A stretch of 17,308 nt of DNA from SCGC-AAA252-I15 sp043822165 (lineage in GTDB: Archaea; Altiarchaeota; Altiarchaeia; IMC4; SCGC-AAA252-I15), in NCBI GenBank assembly GCA_043822165.1, contig JBDRCA010000091.1, positions 1 through 17,308 of the forward strand, read 5' to 3'. Below the pieces are notes generated by a model. It saw nothing but the letters and a program-made list of their open reading frames with translations. It had not been told where the DNA came from and did no database searches. Numbering within the stretch: position 1 is the first letter of the stretch; each line of letters begins with the position of its first letter. Made by a program: the position numbers and the translations under genes. Positions 1 through 7,236 of the stretch are shown piece by piece.

Positions 1-1
1 G

Positions 2-412
2 CCGTCTGAGGAGCGGGTCAGGATTTCGGCTAAAATAGTCGACTTGGACGAGGAGCGCCCGCTGTTCTACATGACTTGTCCGTCATGCGGTGGCAAAGTC
101 CAGAACCTTGGGGGCGCCTGGTTATGCGATGCCTGCGGGGACATAGACCCTAACCCTAACATCGTCTTGTCCGCGGTCCTTGAGGATAAATCCGGCACAA
201 TCCGGGGCGTCTTGTTCAGGGAGATGGCAGAGAAAGTAATCGGCTTGGACGCTGAAGCTGCAATGAACCTTATCGGAGAAACCCAGGACGAGAAGGCTCC
301 CATACTGGCTGCTAAAAAGAGGCTGAAGGCTTCCGCCGCAGACATGCTGGGGCGTGCGCGATACAACGACTACTCTGATCAGCTCGAGTTCATAATAGAC
401 GAACTGGCTTAG
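2..412 (+). CDS. Replication protein A-like ssDNA-binding protein, C-terminal part (5' partial)
   Basis: The reading frame is open to the left edge, so this is the last 136 residues of a longer protein. The TTG at 44 is not a convincing start, because the residues before it (AKIV, then DLDEERP) continue the family's conserved lead-in. A four-cysteine zinc finger is visible: CPSCGGKV, then W-L-C-x2-C-G (visible residues C26, C29, C42, C45). It is inserted in an OB-fold-like domain (LSAVLEDKSGTIRGVLFRE), the arrangement found in the C-terminal DNA-binding domain of archaeal RPA/RPA41 and eukaryotic RPA70. Such proteins coat single-stranded DNA during replication and repair. The 3' end overlaps the convergent gene on the minus strand by 4 bases (409-412). 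A related zinc-finger OB-fold protein outside replication is possible. The family call is good; the paralogue is uncertain. Confidence 0.82.
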   Translation, partial: PSEERVRISAKIVDLDEERPLFYMTCPSCGGKVQNLGGAWLCDACGDIDPNPNIVLSAVLEDKSGTIRGVLFREMAEKVIGLDAEAAMNLIGETQDEKAPILAAKKRLKASAADMLGRARYNDYSDQLEFIIDELA

Positions 413-1416
413 ACGCGCTCCAAGTGCGTCGGATGCTTGTGTTCTGTGTCGGAGAGTAGCGCGTGGATTCTGCCCCCGCCGCCCATCTTCTTATTTTTAA
501 AGTATATTATTGCCCCCGCGATAGCTGCTACCGTGAGTATTGCAAGGAACGCTTTCTTAGGGCTTGAGTCTTCGCCTTCTTTTTCCTCCGCGGGCATGGC
601 TTCCGTCAGAGTCGTGGGTGAACTCGTGGTGGATGATGTGGAAGTAGAGGTCGTAGTTGAACTCGTCGTTGATGTCGAAGACGTTGTAACGTAGTCTTTC
701 CCTGAAATATTGGCTCCGTATGCACTAAGCTCGTTTATTATTTTTTCAACGCCGTTATCGGTGATACGGAATTGTTGAAGTGATTTTCCGCTCTGGTTCT
801 GGCCGGCGAGATGTTTTATGAATCCTATCTTGCATAAGGAATTAACCTCCCACGCATCTATTCTGTCTTCAATCTTTCTCTCGACTCCATCTTCCATCTC
901 GGATGCGCACTCTGCGGTGTATCCTCCTAAAATCCTGTTCGTCGGGAAGAAACTGTCCGCGAAATAATCCGACGCAACACAGAATGCGTAAATCCTATGA
1001 CACATGCTCTCAGCACCCTCTGAAACATTAAACCACTCCAAAGCCCTGTCAAATGCAGGCCGGAAATCACTGTCTCCGCACAAGTATTTCGCATCCAACG
1101 TAGAGCGCACAGGACACTCCCCGTAATCAACGTGCTCGGTCTTGTCGCCAAGCAATATGTCCCCCCAGACCGCTGGGTGATAAACCTTAGAGTAATTCAG
1201 GCAATCCCATGTGAGCTCAGGCGACGGTGCATACTTGACGCAAAACCTGTACCACTCAGAAGGCTCGCCTTCAGGGAAACACTGTGTTAATGCGTCTTCA
1301 CCCCAGACGTTGACGACGGCTTCCTCGCATATGAATTTGTGCGCGGCAGGCCCCCAGGCACGCGCGCCAAACGAAAATAGGAATACTACCATTAAAGCAC
1401 TGTAAATCCCCCTCAT
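409..1416 (-). CDS. Secreted, membrane-anchored zinc phospholipase C / P1 nuclease-like protein
   Basis: The 335-residue protein has an N-terminal signal peptide (about 1-20) ending GARA, so the mature protein would begin with Trp21. In zinc-dependent phospholipase C and S1/P1 nuclease that N-terminal Trp binds metal. Further family-like features are W21-G-P-A-A-H26, GD86 and EHVDYG (H95). Residues 150-160 (DYFADSFFPTN) align by spacing with the HxxxDxxxxxH metal motif but have Asp and Asn in place of the histidines. Ten cysteines lie between residues 30 and 195, suggesting disulfides. A Ser/Thr-only linker (about 244-269), likely an O-glycosylated stalk, precedes an acidic patch, one membrane helix (about 289-307) and a short tail. 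It is probably a cell-surface protein with its N-terminal domain outside. Substrate is unknown and activity is uncertain because of the changed ligands. It follows DUF63 on the same strand but has its own TATA box. Confidence 0.62.
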   Translation of the reverse strand: MRGIYSALMVVFLFSFGARAWGPAAHKFICEEAVVNVWGEDALTQCFPEGEPSEWYRFCVKYAPSPELTWDCLNYSKVYHPAVWGDILLGDKTEHVDYGECPVRSTLDAKYLCGDSDFRPAFDRALEWFNVSEGAESMCHRIYAFCVASDYFADSFFPTNRILGGYTAECASEMEDGVERKIEDRIDAWEVNSLCKIGFIKHLAGQNQSGKSLQQFRITDNGVEKIINELSAYGANISGKDYVTTSSTSTTSSTTTSTSTSSTTSSPTTLTEAMPAEEKEGEDSSPKKAFLAILTVAAIAGAIIYFKNKKMGGGGRIHALLSDTEHKHPTHLERV

Positions 1417-1436
1417 GGTTAAAGATTACTCTAACG

Positions 1437-1447
1437 CTTAAATATTT
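1437..1447 (-). promoter_or_regulatory. Box A promoter for the phospholipase-like gene
   Basis: On the minus strand this reads AAATATTTAAG. Its centre lies about 26 bases upstream of the ATG at 1416, the distance expected for a leaderless archaeal transcript. It overlaps the stop codon region of the DUF63 gene upstream, so the phospholipase-like gene need not depend on read-through. Confidence 0.55.
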
Positions 1448-2277
1448 CACATCAATGCGATAAGCGCAAGATCCCTGATTGCAGGACCTAAGCCCAGCAC
1501 GAGAACCACGAACTTTATGAACCCTCTAGCAAGATCGTCGCCACCATACTCCCTGTCTATGACGTAGACCGCCAATCCGACAACCAAAACCTTCAAAGGA
1601 AACATGACAACGCTTGAGCCGAAAAACCCGATCAGATAATTAGGTAGCACATGTTTTTCCGTGAAACCAAGAAAATCAACACCAACGAATGTGGCGCTCG
1701 CATCCAACAAGTGCGCGGCAACGAGTCCGAAGTTTCCTCTAAACGAATCTGCTTGAGACAAAAGAGAATGCCCCCAGTACGTGAAGAAGACGTATGCTGC
1801 AAGCGCGCTTAAACTGAAGAAAAGAAATGCAAGGTAGAGTCCCTTAAGGTCTCCGAGGTTTTCCATTATCAGAATCATGTTGTATGCAGACAAGACAATG
1901 CCCGTCGCCGCCATGGGCACATGATACCATTGTCTGGAAACCCGCAGCGTCGCAATCAAGACAGCGGAAGTCAACACAAACATCGTAACATAAATCCCAG
2001 GCGCCACAACCCAGAAGTTTGCAGGATACGGCGCATAACCCGGATACAACCCGAAACCCCTGTCAACGAGCTCTCTCGCCGTTGCGCCGAAGAATATAAA
2101 AGGCAGTGTCGCAACCAGGAATTTGCGGTCTAGCGTGAATTCTTTCCGCTTGAATGCCTCCATTATTCCGTAGACGCAGGCTGCAAGGATTATCCCGTAT
2201 GTGAGCGTGTTTATTGTGTTGTATCCCGGAGACCAGAAGTATTCCAGGATAAAGTCGTTGACCGTCATTTTATGCAT
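1447..2277 (-). CDS. DUF63 family multispan membrane protein
   Basis: The 276-residue protein is almost entirely hydrophobic, with roughly seven or eight membrane segments. It matches the archaeal DUF63 family in layout and in its signature near residues 185-215: H-L-L-D-A-S-A-T-F-V-G-V-D-F, then EKHVLP. The N-terminal YFWSPGYNTINTLTYG is also typical of the family. The function of DUF63 proteins is not established, and I infer only an integral membrane location. The first ATG (2277) is chosen because a TATA box sits about 25 bases upstream; an ATG three codons later (2268) is the alternative. The gene is divergent from the uL3 cluster and 30 bases upstream of the phospholipase-like gene on the same strand. 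Confidence 0.85.
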   Translation of the reverse strand: MHKMTVNDFILEYFWSPGYNTINTLTYGIILAACVYGIMEAFKRKEFTLDRKFLVATLPFIFFGATARELVDRGFGLYPGYAPYPANFWVVAPGIYVTMFVLTSAVLIATLRVSRQWYHVPMAATGIVLSAYNMILIMENLGDLKGLYLAFLFFSLSALAAYVFFTYWGHSLLSQADSFRGNFGLVAAHLLDASATFVGVDFLGFTEKHVLPNYLIGFFGSSVVMFPLKVLVVGLAVYVIDREYGGDDLARGFIKFVVLVLGLGPAIRDLALIALM

Positions 2278-2296
2278 TTTTATATGGATGTTACCT

Positions 2297-2306
2297 ATTT
2301 ATATTC
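2297..2306. promoter_or_regulatory. TATA box between DUF63 and rpl3, possibly bidirectional
   Basis: The element reads TATTTATATT on the plus strand and AATATAAATA on the minus strand. It is centred about 25 bases upstream of the DUF63 ATG at 2277, fitting a leaderless transcript. No good TATA box lies about 26 bases before the rpl3 ATG (2404). The same near-symmetric element could therefore also fire rightward, starting RNA near 2327 and giving rpl3 a leader of roughly 77 bases. The leftward role is well supported by spacing; the rightward role is inference. Confidence 0.55.
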
Positions 2307-2325
2307 CTACGTTGCCAGGCTGAAG

Positions 2326-2350
2326 GGTGCGTTGCCGTGCGGCATGCACC
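2326..2350 (+). promoter_or_regulatory. Strong hairpin in the putative rpl3 leader
   Basis: GGTGC (2326-2330) pairs with GCACC (2346-2350), and TGCC (2333-2336) pairs with GGCA (2341-2344) around a four-base GTGC loop. A G-U pair plus one bulged U joins the two helices, giving a stem of about ten pairs. It sits almost exactly where rightward transcription from the 2297-2306 TATA box would begin. A structured leader on the first gene of the ribosomal operon would suit autogenous control, but no protein-binding site is recognised. Confidence 0.45.
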
Positions 2351-2403
2351 AATCGAAACAATAGTGAAAGCAGAGTTTTTTCTCTGACTCTTAAAGAAGA
2401 TAA

Positions 2404-3390
2404 ATGGCCAAAGGTCATAAACCACGGTACGGGTCTCTCGCGTACGTTCCCCGCAAGAGAAGCAAGAAGCAGACGCCTAGAGTGCACTCTTGGCAGGACT
2501 CAGGAGAGCCTAAGCTTCTCGGTTTTGCCGGATACAAGGCGGGGATGACTCACGTTCTGGCGCTCGACGGAAGAAAGAACTCTCCGTCATCCGGGCTTGA
2601 GAAAAACATCTCAGTAACCGTTCTAGACGCGCCTCCGATGTTCATCGCAGGAATACGCGCATACGTTACCGGCTACGGCGGAAAGGAGACCGCGGAAGAC
2701 GCATGGGCATCTGAAATCCCCAAGGATCTAGCAAAAAAAATCACCATCCCGAAAGGAAAAGACTCCGAGAAAAAACTCGATAAACTAGCGGGCAGGGAAG
2801 ACATATCCGACATAGTCGTAATCGCCTGCACTCAACCGCAACAGACATCACTTTCAAAAAAGAAACCAGACATAATGGAAATCGCAATCGGCGGCACAAT
2901 CCCCGAAAAAATTGAGTACGCAAAACAGATACTCGGAAAAGAAGTATCCGCTAAAGACGTACTCGCCGAAAATAGCTTCACAGACGTGTGCGCCGTAACC
3001 AAAGGCAAAGGATTCCAGGGACCAGTAAAACGCTGGGGCATCTCCATCCAACCCCGAAAAGCCACCAAGGGCAGAAGACACGGAGGAACCGGCGGCGCAT
3101 GGACTCCAACCCGCAAACTATGGTGCGAGCCACAAGCCGGCCAGATGGGCTACCACACAAGAACCGAATACAACAAACTAATCCTCTCAATAGGAAAAGA
3201 CGGCGCGACAGTAACACCCGCTGGCGGATTCCTAAACTACGGCACAGTCAAAGGCGAACACATAATCATTGCAGGATCCGTTCCAGGACCTGCAAAAAGA
3301 ATCATACGCGTGAACGCTCCGAAAAGAGCCCGTTCGCACGAAGGATTCGAGATAACATACATAAGCATAACATCCAAGCAAGGAGTCTAA
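2404..3390 (+). CDS. rpl3: 50S ribosomal protein uL3
   Basis: The 328-residue protein is archaeal uL3, a large-subunit protein that binds 23S rRNA early in assembly and extends a loop toward the peptidyl transferase centre. Visible landmarks are the N-terminal GHKPRYGSLAYVPRKR, the FAGYKAGMTH segment and the central loop RRHGGTGGAWTPTRKLWCEP followed by GQMGYHTRTEYN (residues about 220-258). Length is normal for archaea. It is the first gene of the cluster, as usual in archaea, where uS10 is not at the head of this operon. No Shine-Dalgarno sequence is visible before the ATG. uL4 starts one base after the stop. Confidence 0.97.
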   Translation: MAKGHKPRYGSLAYVPRKRSKKQTPRVHSWQDSGEPKLLGFAGYKAGMTHVLALDGRKNSPSSGLEKNISVTVLDAPPMFIAGIRAYVTGYGGKETAEDAWASEIPKDLAKKITIPKGKDSEKKLDKLAGREDISDIVVIACTQPQQTSLSKKKPDIMEIAIGGTIPEKIEYAKQILGKEVSAKDVLAENSFTDVCAVTKGKGFQGPVKRWGISIQPRKATKGRRHGGTGGAWTPTRKLWCEPQAGQMGYHTRTEYNKLILSIGKDGATVTPAGGFLNYGTVKGEHIIIAGSVPGPAKRIIRVNAPKRARSHEGFEITYISITSKQGV

Positions 3391-3391
3391 C

Positions 3392-4186
3392 ATGGTATCA
3401 GTCTACTCAAAAACCGGGAGCAAGGCGGGCACGGTAACGCCCCATGACGTGTTTACGACAGAATACCGTCCAGACCTAATACAGCGGGCAGTCGTCTCAA
3501 TACAGGCCGGGAGAAGAAGCCCGTACGGGCCAACCCCCTCAGCAGGTCTCAAGACGTCTGCGGACTACTTCGGCAGAAGAAGAGGAGCATACCGGATGAC
3601 CATAAACCGTGGCATGAGCAGGCTTCCGAGGGAGAAGACCGGCGGTGGAGGACTTGGTAAGGTACGAAGAGTCCCGCAGTCGGTTGGCGGTAGAAGGTCT
3701 CATCCTCCAAAGCCAGAGAAGAGTTACATCAAAAAGATCAACAAGAAAGAGTACTTGATGGCATTGCGTTCTGCGATAGCGGCGTCAACGTTAAGGGATG
3801 TTGTTGAGGCTCGCGGTCACATACTGCCTGAGAAAAAGGATTTGCCGATTGTTGTGGAAGACTCCATCCAGCAGATCAAGAAGACCAGTGAACTTCTGAA
3901 GTTATTGGCTGCGCTTGAGTTGAGCCCGGACATCGAGAGGTGCAGGGAATCGAAGGCTTCATCCGGCAAGTCGCGTCTTCGGGGACGGAGTAAAAAACAG
4001 AAGAAATCAGTATTGATTGTCGTCTCAGAGGATGATGGCATACGGAAGGCCGGCTCGAACATTCCCGGAGTAGACGTTGAGACTATTAAAACACTGAACA
4101 TCGAGGACTTGGCGCCAGGAACACACGCAGGACGACTGGTCGTGTGGGGCAAGACCGCGGTAGAAAAAATAGGTGATCTGGCATGA
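3392..4186 (+). CDS. rpl4: 50S ribosomal protein uL4
   Basis: The 264-residue protein is archaeal uL4, which lines the peptide exit tunnel with its extended loop. The basic loop region is clear (about residues 44-110): QAGRRSPYGPTPSAGLKTSA, then GRRRGAYRMTINRGMSRLPR and a Gly-rich stretch. The C-terminal globular part ends with VDVETIKTLNIEDLAPGTHAGRLVVW-type family sequence. A GGAG at 3382-3385, six bases before the ATG, is a good Shine-Dalgarno site. The stop overlaps the uL23 start (ATGA), suggesting translational coupling. Confidence 0.96.
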   Translation: MVSVYSKTGSKAGTVTPHDVFTTEYRPDLIQRAVVSIQAGRRSPYGPTPSAGLKTSADYFGRRRGAYRMTINRGMSRLPREKTGGGGLGKVRRVPQSVGGRRSHPPKPEKSYIKKINKKEYLMALRSAIAASTLRDVVEARGHILPEKKDLPIVVEDSIQQIKKTSELLKLLAALELSPDIERCRESKASSGKSRLRGRSKKQKKSVLIVVSEDDGIRKAGSNIPGVDVETIKTLNIEDLAPGTHAGRLVVWGKTAVEKIGDLA

Positions 4187-4446
4187 ACGACCCTTACGAA
4201 ATCCTGCGATACCCCATGATGGGCGAGAAATCAACGGGAATGCGGGAGAAAGAGAACACGTTAACCTTCATAGTAAATCAAAAAGCCACTAAAAAACAGG
4301 TTAAAGAGGCAGTGGAAAAACTCTACAATGTGGAAGTCACGTCCGTGCGAACCATAAACCTTATGGACGGCAACAAAAAAGCGCACGTACGTCTATCCGA
4401 AAAGCATTCAGCAGATGAGGTGGCCTCACACTTTGGAGTAATCTAA
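4183..4446 (+). CDS. rpl23: 50S ribosomal protein uL23
   Basis: The 87-residue protein matches uL23, which sits at the tunnel exit and forms part of the docking site for signal recognition particle and secretion factors. Recognisable parts are YEILRYPMMGEKSTGMREKE near the N-terminus, the basic helix KATKKQVKEAVEKLYNVEV and TSVRTINL. Length is typical for archaea. It overlaps uL4 by four bases and is followed by uL2 one base after its stop. Confidence 0.96.
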   Translation: MNDPYEILRYPMMGEKSTGMREKENTLTFIVNQKATKKQVKEAVEKLYNVEVTSVRTINLMDGNKKAHVRLSEKHSADEVASHFGVI

Positions 4447-4447
4447 G

Positions 4448-5176
4448 ATGGGTAAGCGTATTGCAACACGAGTCAGAGGGTCCGGAAGACCAAGATACAG
4501 GGCGAAAACACACTCATTCAACCCTGACACACGATACAGCAGAACCCTTACAGCATCAGAGACAACAGGCGGCCAAGTAATGGACATCGTTCACGACGGA
4601 AGGCGCACAGCATGCCTTGCCAAAGTGCTCACTGAAGACATGAAGGAAATGTATCTCATAGCCCCTGAAGGAATCCAAGTAGGCGACTGGCTCGAATTCG
4701 GGGAAAAAGCACCCATAAAACCCGGAAACGTCCTCCCAGTCCGCGCTGTACCCGAGGGAACATACGTCTACAACATCGAGCTCGCTGAAGGTGACGGCGG
4801 GAAACTGGTGAAGACTTCAGGTGCTTTCGCACAAGTCGTGTCCCATGAAAGGAAACTTAACTTAACTCACATACTACTGCCTTCCAAGAAAACCACGCAA
4901 GTACCTTCTTCCGTTAGGGTTACTGTGGGCGTTGTTTCGGCAGCTGGCAGGCGCGAGAAACCTTTGGTTCACGCAGGACAGAGGTTCTACGCCAAAAAAG
5001 CCAGGGGAGGGAAACTTTATCCAAAGGTTGGTGGAACATCGATGAACGCATGCGACCACCCGCACGGAGGAGGCGGACACCCTCACGTTGGGAAGCCGAC
5101 CACCGTTTCACGAAACGCTCCCCCCGGCAGGAAGGTAGGTCATATCGCGGCACGCAGAACAGGAAAGAGGAAGTAA
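4448..5176 (+). CDS. rpl2: 50S ribosomal protein uL2
   Basis: The 242-residue protein is archaeal uL2, which bridges the subunits and supports the peptidyl transferase region. The start MGKRIATRVRGSGRPRYRA and the C-terminal segment NACDHPHGGGGHPHVGKPTT carry the conserved histidine-rich loop that approaches the catalytic centre. The end is basic (HIAARRTGKRK). Length is normal. A GGAG about nine bases before the ATG may act as ribosome binding site. uS19 follows four bases downstream. Confidence 0.97.
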   Translation: MGKRIATRVRGSGRPRYRAKTHSFNPDTRYSRTLTASETTGGQVMDIVHDGRRTACLAKVLTEDMKEMYLIAPEGIQVGDWLEFGEKAPIKPGNVLPVRAVPEGTYVYNIELAEGDGGKLVKTSGAFAQVVSHERKLNLTHILLPSKKTTQVPSSVRVTVGVVSAAGRREKPLVHAGQRFYAKKARGGKLYPKVGGTSMNACDHPHGGGGHPHVGKPTTVSRNAPPGRKVGHIAARRTGKRK

Positions 5177-5180
5177 AAAC

Positions 5181-5591
5181 ATGGCTAAAAAAATATTCAA
5201 GTACCGGGGACGAACCCTTGAAGAACTCAGACAAATGCCAATGGACGAGCTAGTAACTATTCTGCCATCGAGAATCAGAAGGAAGATTAAGAGAGGATTC
5301 GATGAACGCCAGAAGAAACTCTTGTTGGCCGTTAAAAAAGCCCAGAAGCAGCTGGCTGAAGGCGGGGAAGCCAAGCCCATAAAGACTCATTGCAGGGACG
5401 TGCCCATACTGCCTGACATGGTGGGCTTAAGACTTATGGTCTACAACGGAAAGGAATTCATAATAGTCGAAATACAAGAAGAAATGATAGGAACATACCT
5501 CGGCGAATACGCGCACACGAGAAAACAGGTGAAACACAGTTCTCCGGGCGTAGGAGCGACTCGTTCCTCATTGTTCGTACCGATTAAATAA
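5181..5591 (+). CDS. rps19: 30S ribosomal protein uS19
   Basis: The 136-residue protein is archaeal uS19, a small-subunit head protein near the A site and the bridge to 23S rRNA. It shows FKYRGRTLEELRQMPMDEL, the TILPSRIRRKIKRG basic patch, THCRDVPILPDMVGLRL and the C-terminal IGTYLGEYAHTRKQVKHSSP followed by GVGATRSS. A GAGG ten bases before the ATG is a possible ribosome binding site. uL22 follows after five bases. Confidence 0.97.
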   Translation: MAKKIFKYRGRTLEELRQMPMDELVTILPSRIRRKIKRGFDERQKKLLLAVKKAQKQLAEGGEAKPIKTHCRDVPILPDMVGLRLMVYNGKEFIIVEIQEEMIGTYLGEYAHTRKQVKHSSPGVGATRSSLFVPIK

Positions 5592-5596
5592 TAAAA

Positions 5597-6049
5597 ATGG
5601 AGCTTGCGTACTCGTATAAACCCAAGAGGAAGGAGGCGGCCGTGAAGGGCATGGCAAGGGATGTAGACATATCCTTCAAGGACGCGCTCGTTATATGCGA
5701 TGCAATCCGGGGAATGCAGCTTGAGAAGGCGAAAGCATATCTAACGGATGTTATATCAATGGAGCGGCCGGTGCCGTACAGGCGCTTTAACTCTTCCTTG
5801 GGCCACAAGAGAAACATGCCTGAACGCGGCCCCGGTAAATACCCTCAGAAGGCAGCGCGTGAAATACTCCTATTACTGAATAATATCACGACAAACGCGG
5901 AATACAAGGGGCTAACTCCGGAGAATCTTAAGCTAACGCATCTTCAAGCCCAAAAGGGCATAGCCCGCCGAAGACGGAAACCAAAAGGACGATGGAAAAC
6001 GTGGAAAACCCAACTAGTCCACGTCCAAGCAGTATGCGAGGAAAAATAA
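5597..6049 (+). CDS. rpl22: 50S ribosomal protein uL22
   Basis: The 150-residue protein is archaeal uL22, whose beta hairpin lines the exit tunnel. Family landmarks are the helical start with DVDISFKDALVICDAIRGM, then FNSSLGHKRNMPERGPGKYP, KAAREILLLLNNITTNAEYK and the basic hairpin QKGIARRRRKPKGRWK near residue 130. It ends in QLVHVQAVCEEK. No Shine-Dalgarno site is seen. The uS3 ATG is one base past the stop. Confidence 0.95.
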   Translation: MELAYSYKPKRKEAAVKGMARDVDISFKDALVICDAIRGMQLEKAKAYLTDVISMERPVPYRRFNSSLGHKRNMPERGPGKYPQKAAREILLLLNNITTNAEYKGLTPENLKLTHLQAQKGIARRRRKPKGRWKTWKTQLVHVQAVCEEK

Positions 6050-6050
6050 A

Positions 6051-6986
6051 ATGGCACTAGAAAGATACTTCATCCAAGAAGGCGTAATACGAAGCGAAGT
6101 AGAAAACTTTTTGAGAAACGAATTAAACCGCGCAGGATACAGCGGAATAAACATCCAGAAAACACCGCTTTCAACCAGGGTAATACTCTACGTTGAAAAA
6201 CCACCCCTCGTCATAGGTAAAAAAGGACGCAGAATAAACAAGCTAACATACATACTCTCCGAAAAATACGGAATAGACAACCCATCAATCGACGTCCAAA
6301 AAATAGAGGAGCCGATGCTCGACCCAAACATAATCTCGCGCCGCATAGCAGTCGCACTTGAGCGCGGCATAAACCGTCGAAGAGTAGTCTACCGCGCGCT
6401 GAGAGCAGTCATGGGCTCAAACGCACGGGGCGTGGAAATCGTATTATCCGGAAAAATAGTCGGCAAAGGAGGACGCTCCCGCCAGGAGAAGTATTCTCAA
6501 GGCTACATGAAGAAAGCAGGGGATTCCGTCAAGTTTGTGAGAATCGGCTCGACTCAGGCGTATCTTAAAGCCGGGGTAATTGGCGTCACCGTCAAGATTG
6601 TGCCGCCTGACGCGGTTTTCCCAGACCAAATCTTCCTGAAGACTGCTGAGAAGGCTAAAGAGCCGGTTCCCGAGAAAACCGTTGAAGAGTCTCCTAAAAA
6701 GGAAGAACCTTCCTCACAGCAAGACGAAAAAGAGAAGCCTAAGGTTGAGGAAAAGGATGCCAAGCAGGTGAAAGAGGAATCCGCGCCTAAGAAGGATTCC
6801 GCCAAGACTGAGAAAGCCAAGCCCGCCAAAAGCGTTGAAAAACCCGTGAAAAAGGAGGCAGTCAAAGCCAAGAAAGAGGAGAAGGCTCAAGACAAGAAGG
6901 CGGTGAAAGACAAGGAAGAAAAGACCGTTAAAAAAACAGTGAAAAAGAAGGCCTCCGATAAAAAAACAGGGAAAGAAGCGTCATAG
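6051..6986 (+). CDS. rps3: 30S ribosomal protein uS3 with long charged C-terminal tail
   Basis: The first ~197 of 311 residues are archaeal uS3, which lines the mRNA entry tunnel and contributes to helicase activity. The KH domain motif VIGKKGRRINKL is at residues 54-65, and the C-terminal half contains ARGVEIVLSGKIVGKGGRSR with GYMKKAGDSV. From about residue 198 the sequence becomes a low-complexity tail of roughly 114 residues, nearly all Lys, Glu, Ala, Pro, Val, Ser, Thr and Asp. Archaeal uS3 usually ends around 210-250 residues, so the tail is long. It is probably disordered. It is the last gene before a 40-base gap with a new promoter. Confidence 0.95.
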   Translation: MALERYFIQEGVIRSEVENFLRNELNRAGYSGINIQKTPLSTRVILYVEKPPLVIGKKGRRINKLTYILSEKYGIDNPSIDVQKIEEPMLDPNIISRRIAVALERGINRRRVVYRALRAVMGSNARGVEIVLSGKIVGKGGRSRQEKYSQGYMKKAGDSVKFVRIGSTQAYLKAGVIGVTVKIVPPDAVFPDQIFLKTAEKAKEPVPEKTVEESPKKEEPSSQQDEKEKPKVEEKDAKQVKEESAPKKDSAKTEKAKPAKSVEKPVKKEAVKAKKEEKAQDKKAVKDKEEKTVKKTVKKKASDKKTGKEAS

Positions 6987-6990
6987 AGGT

Positions 6991-6998
6991 TTTAAATA
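6991..6998 (+). promoter_or_regulatory. Internal box A promoter before rpl29
   Basis: TTTAAATA lies four bases after the uS3 stop codon and about 32 bases before the uL29 ATG (7027), in the largest gap of the uL3-uS14 run. Initiation about 26 bases downstream would give a leader of only a few bases. It could allow uL29 and the following genes to be transcribed separately from uL3-uS3. Confidence 0.5.
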
Positions 6999-7026
6999 CT
7001 CTCACATGATATAATTTAACTTAAAA

Positions 7027-7236
7027 ATGGCCGAATTTCGTGCAAGTGAAATAGGGAAGATGGAAGCCGAAGAGCAGGACAAGCACTTGGCAGAGCTTAA
7101 AGCCAATCTCATGAAGATTAAGGGAGGGCTTGCCTCAGGCGGCATCCCAGAAGACGTCGGCAAGACCAGAGAGATTCGAAAGACGATTGCAAGGATACTC
7201 ACCAAAAAACACGAGGTAGAACGTAAAGCGAAATGA
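7027..7236 (+). CDS. rpl29: 50S ribosomal protein uL29
   Basis: The 69-residue, all-helical basic protein matches uL29, which sits beside uL23 at the tunnel exit. Landmarks are the start FRASEIGKMEAEEQDKHLAE, the LMKIKGGLASGGIPED middle, and REIRKTIARILTKKHE at the end. Length is normal. The TGA stop is contained in ATGA, so the aIF1 start overlaps it by four bases. Confidence 0.94.
   Translation: MAEFRASEIGKMEAEEQDKHLAELKANLMKIKGGLASGGIPEDVGKTREIRKTIARILTKKHEVERKAK

Noticed and set aside
44..46. TTG at 44 as the true start of the RPA-like gene
   Set aside because: The frame is open to the edge and the upstream residues fit the conserved OB-fold lead-in, so the gene is simply cut by the window.
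650..690. The repetitive stretch within the phospholipase-like gene as a tandem DNA repeat or CRISPR-like element
   Set aside because: It encodes the Ser/Thr-rich linker with varied codons; there is no regular repeat-spacer structure.
437..694. 85-codon plus-strand frame opposite the phospholipase-like gene
   Set aside because: Its Val/Glu-rich end is only the antisense of the Ser/Thr-rich stalk, and it has no recognisable domain.
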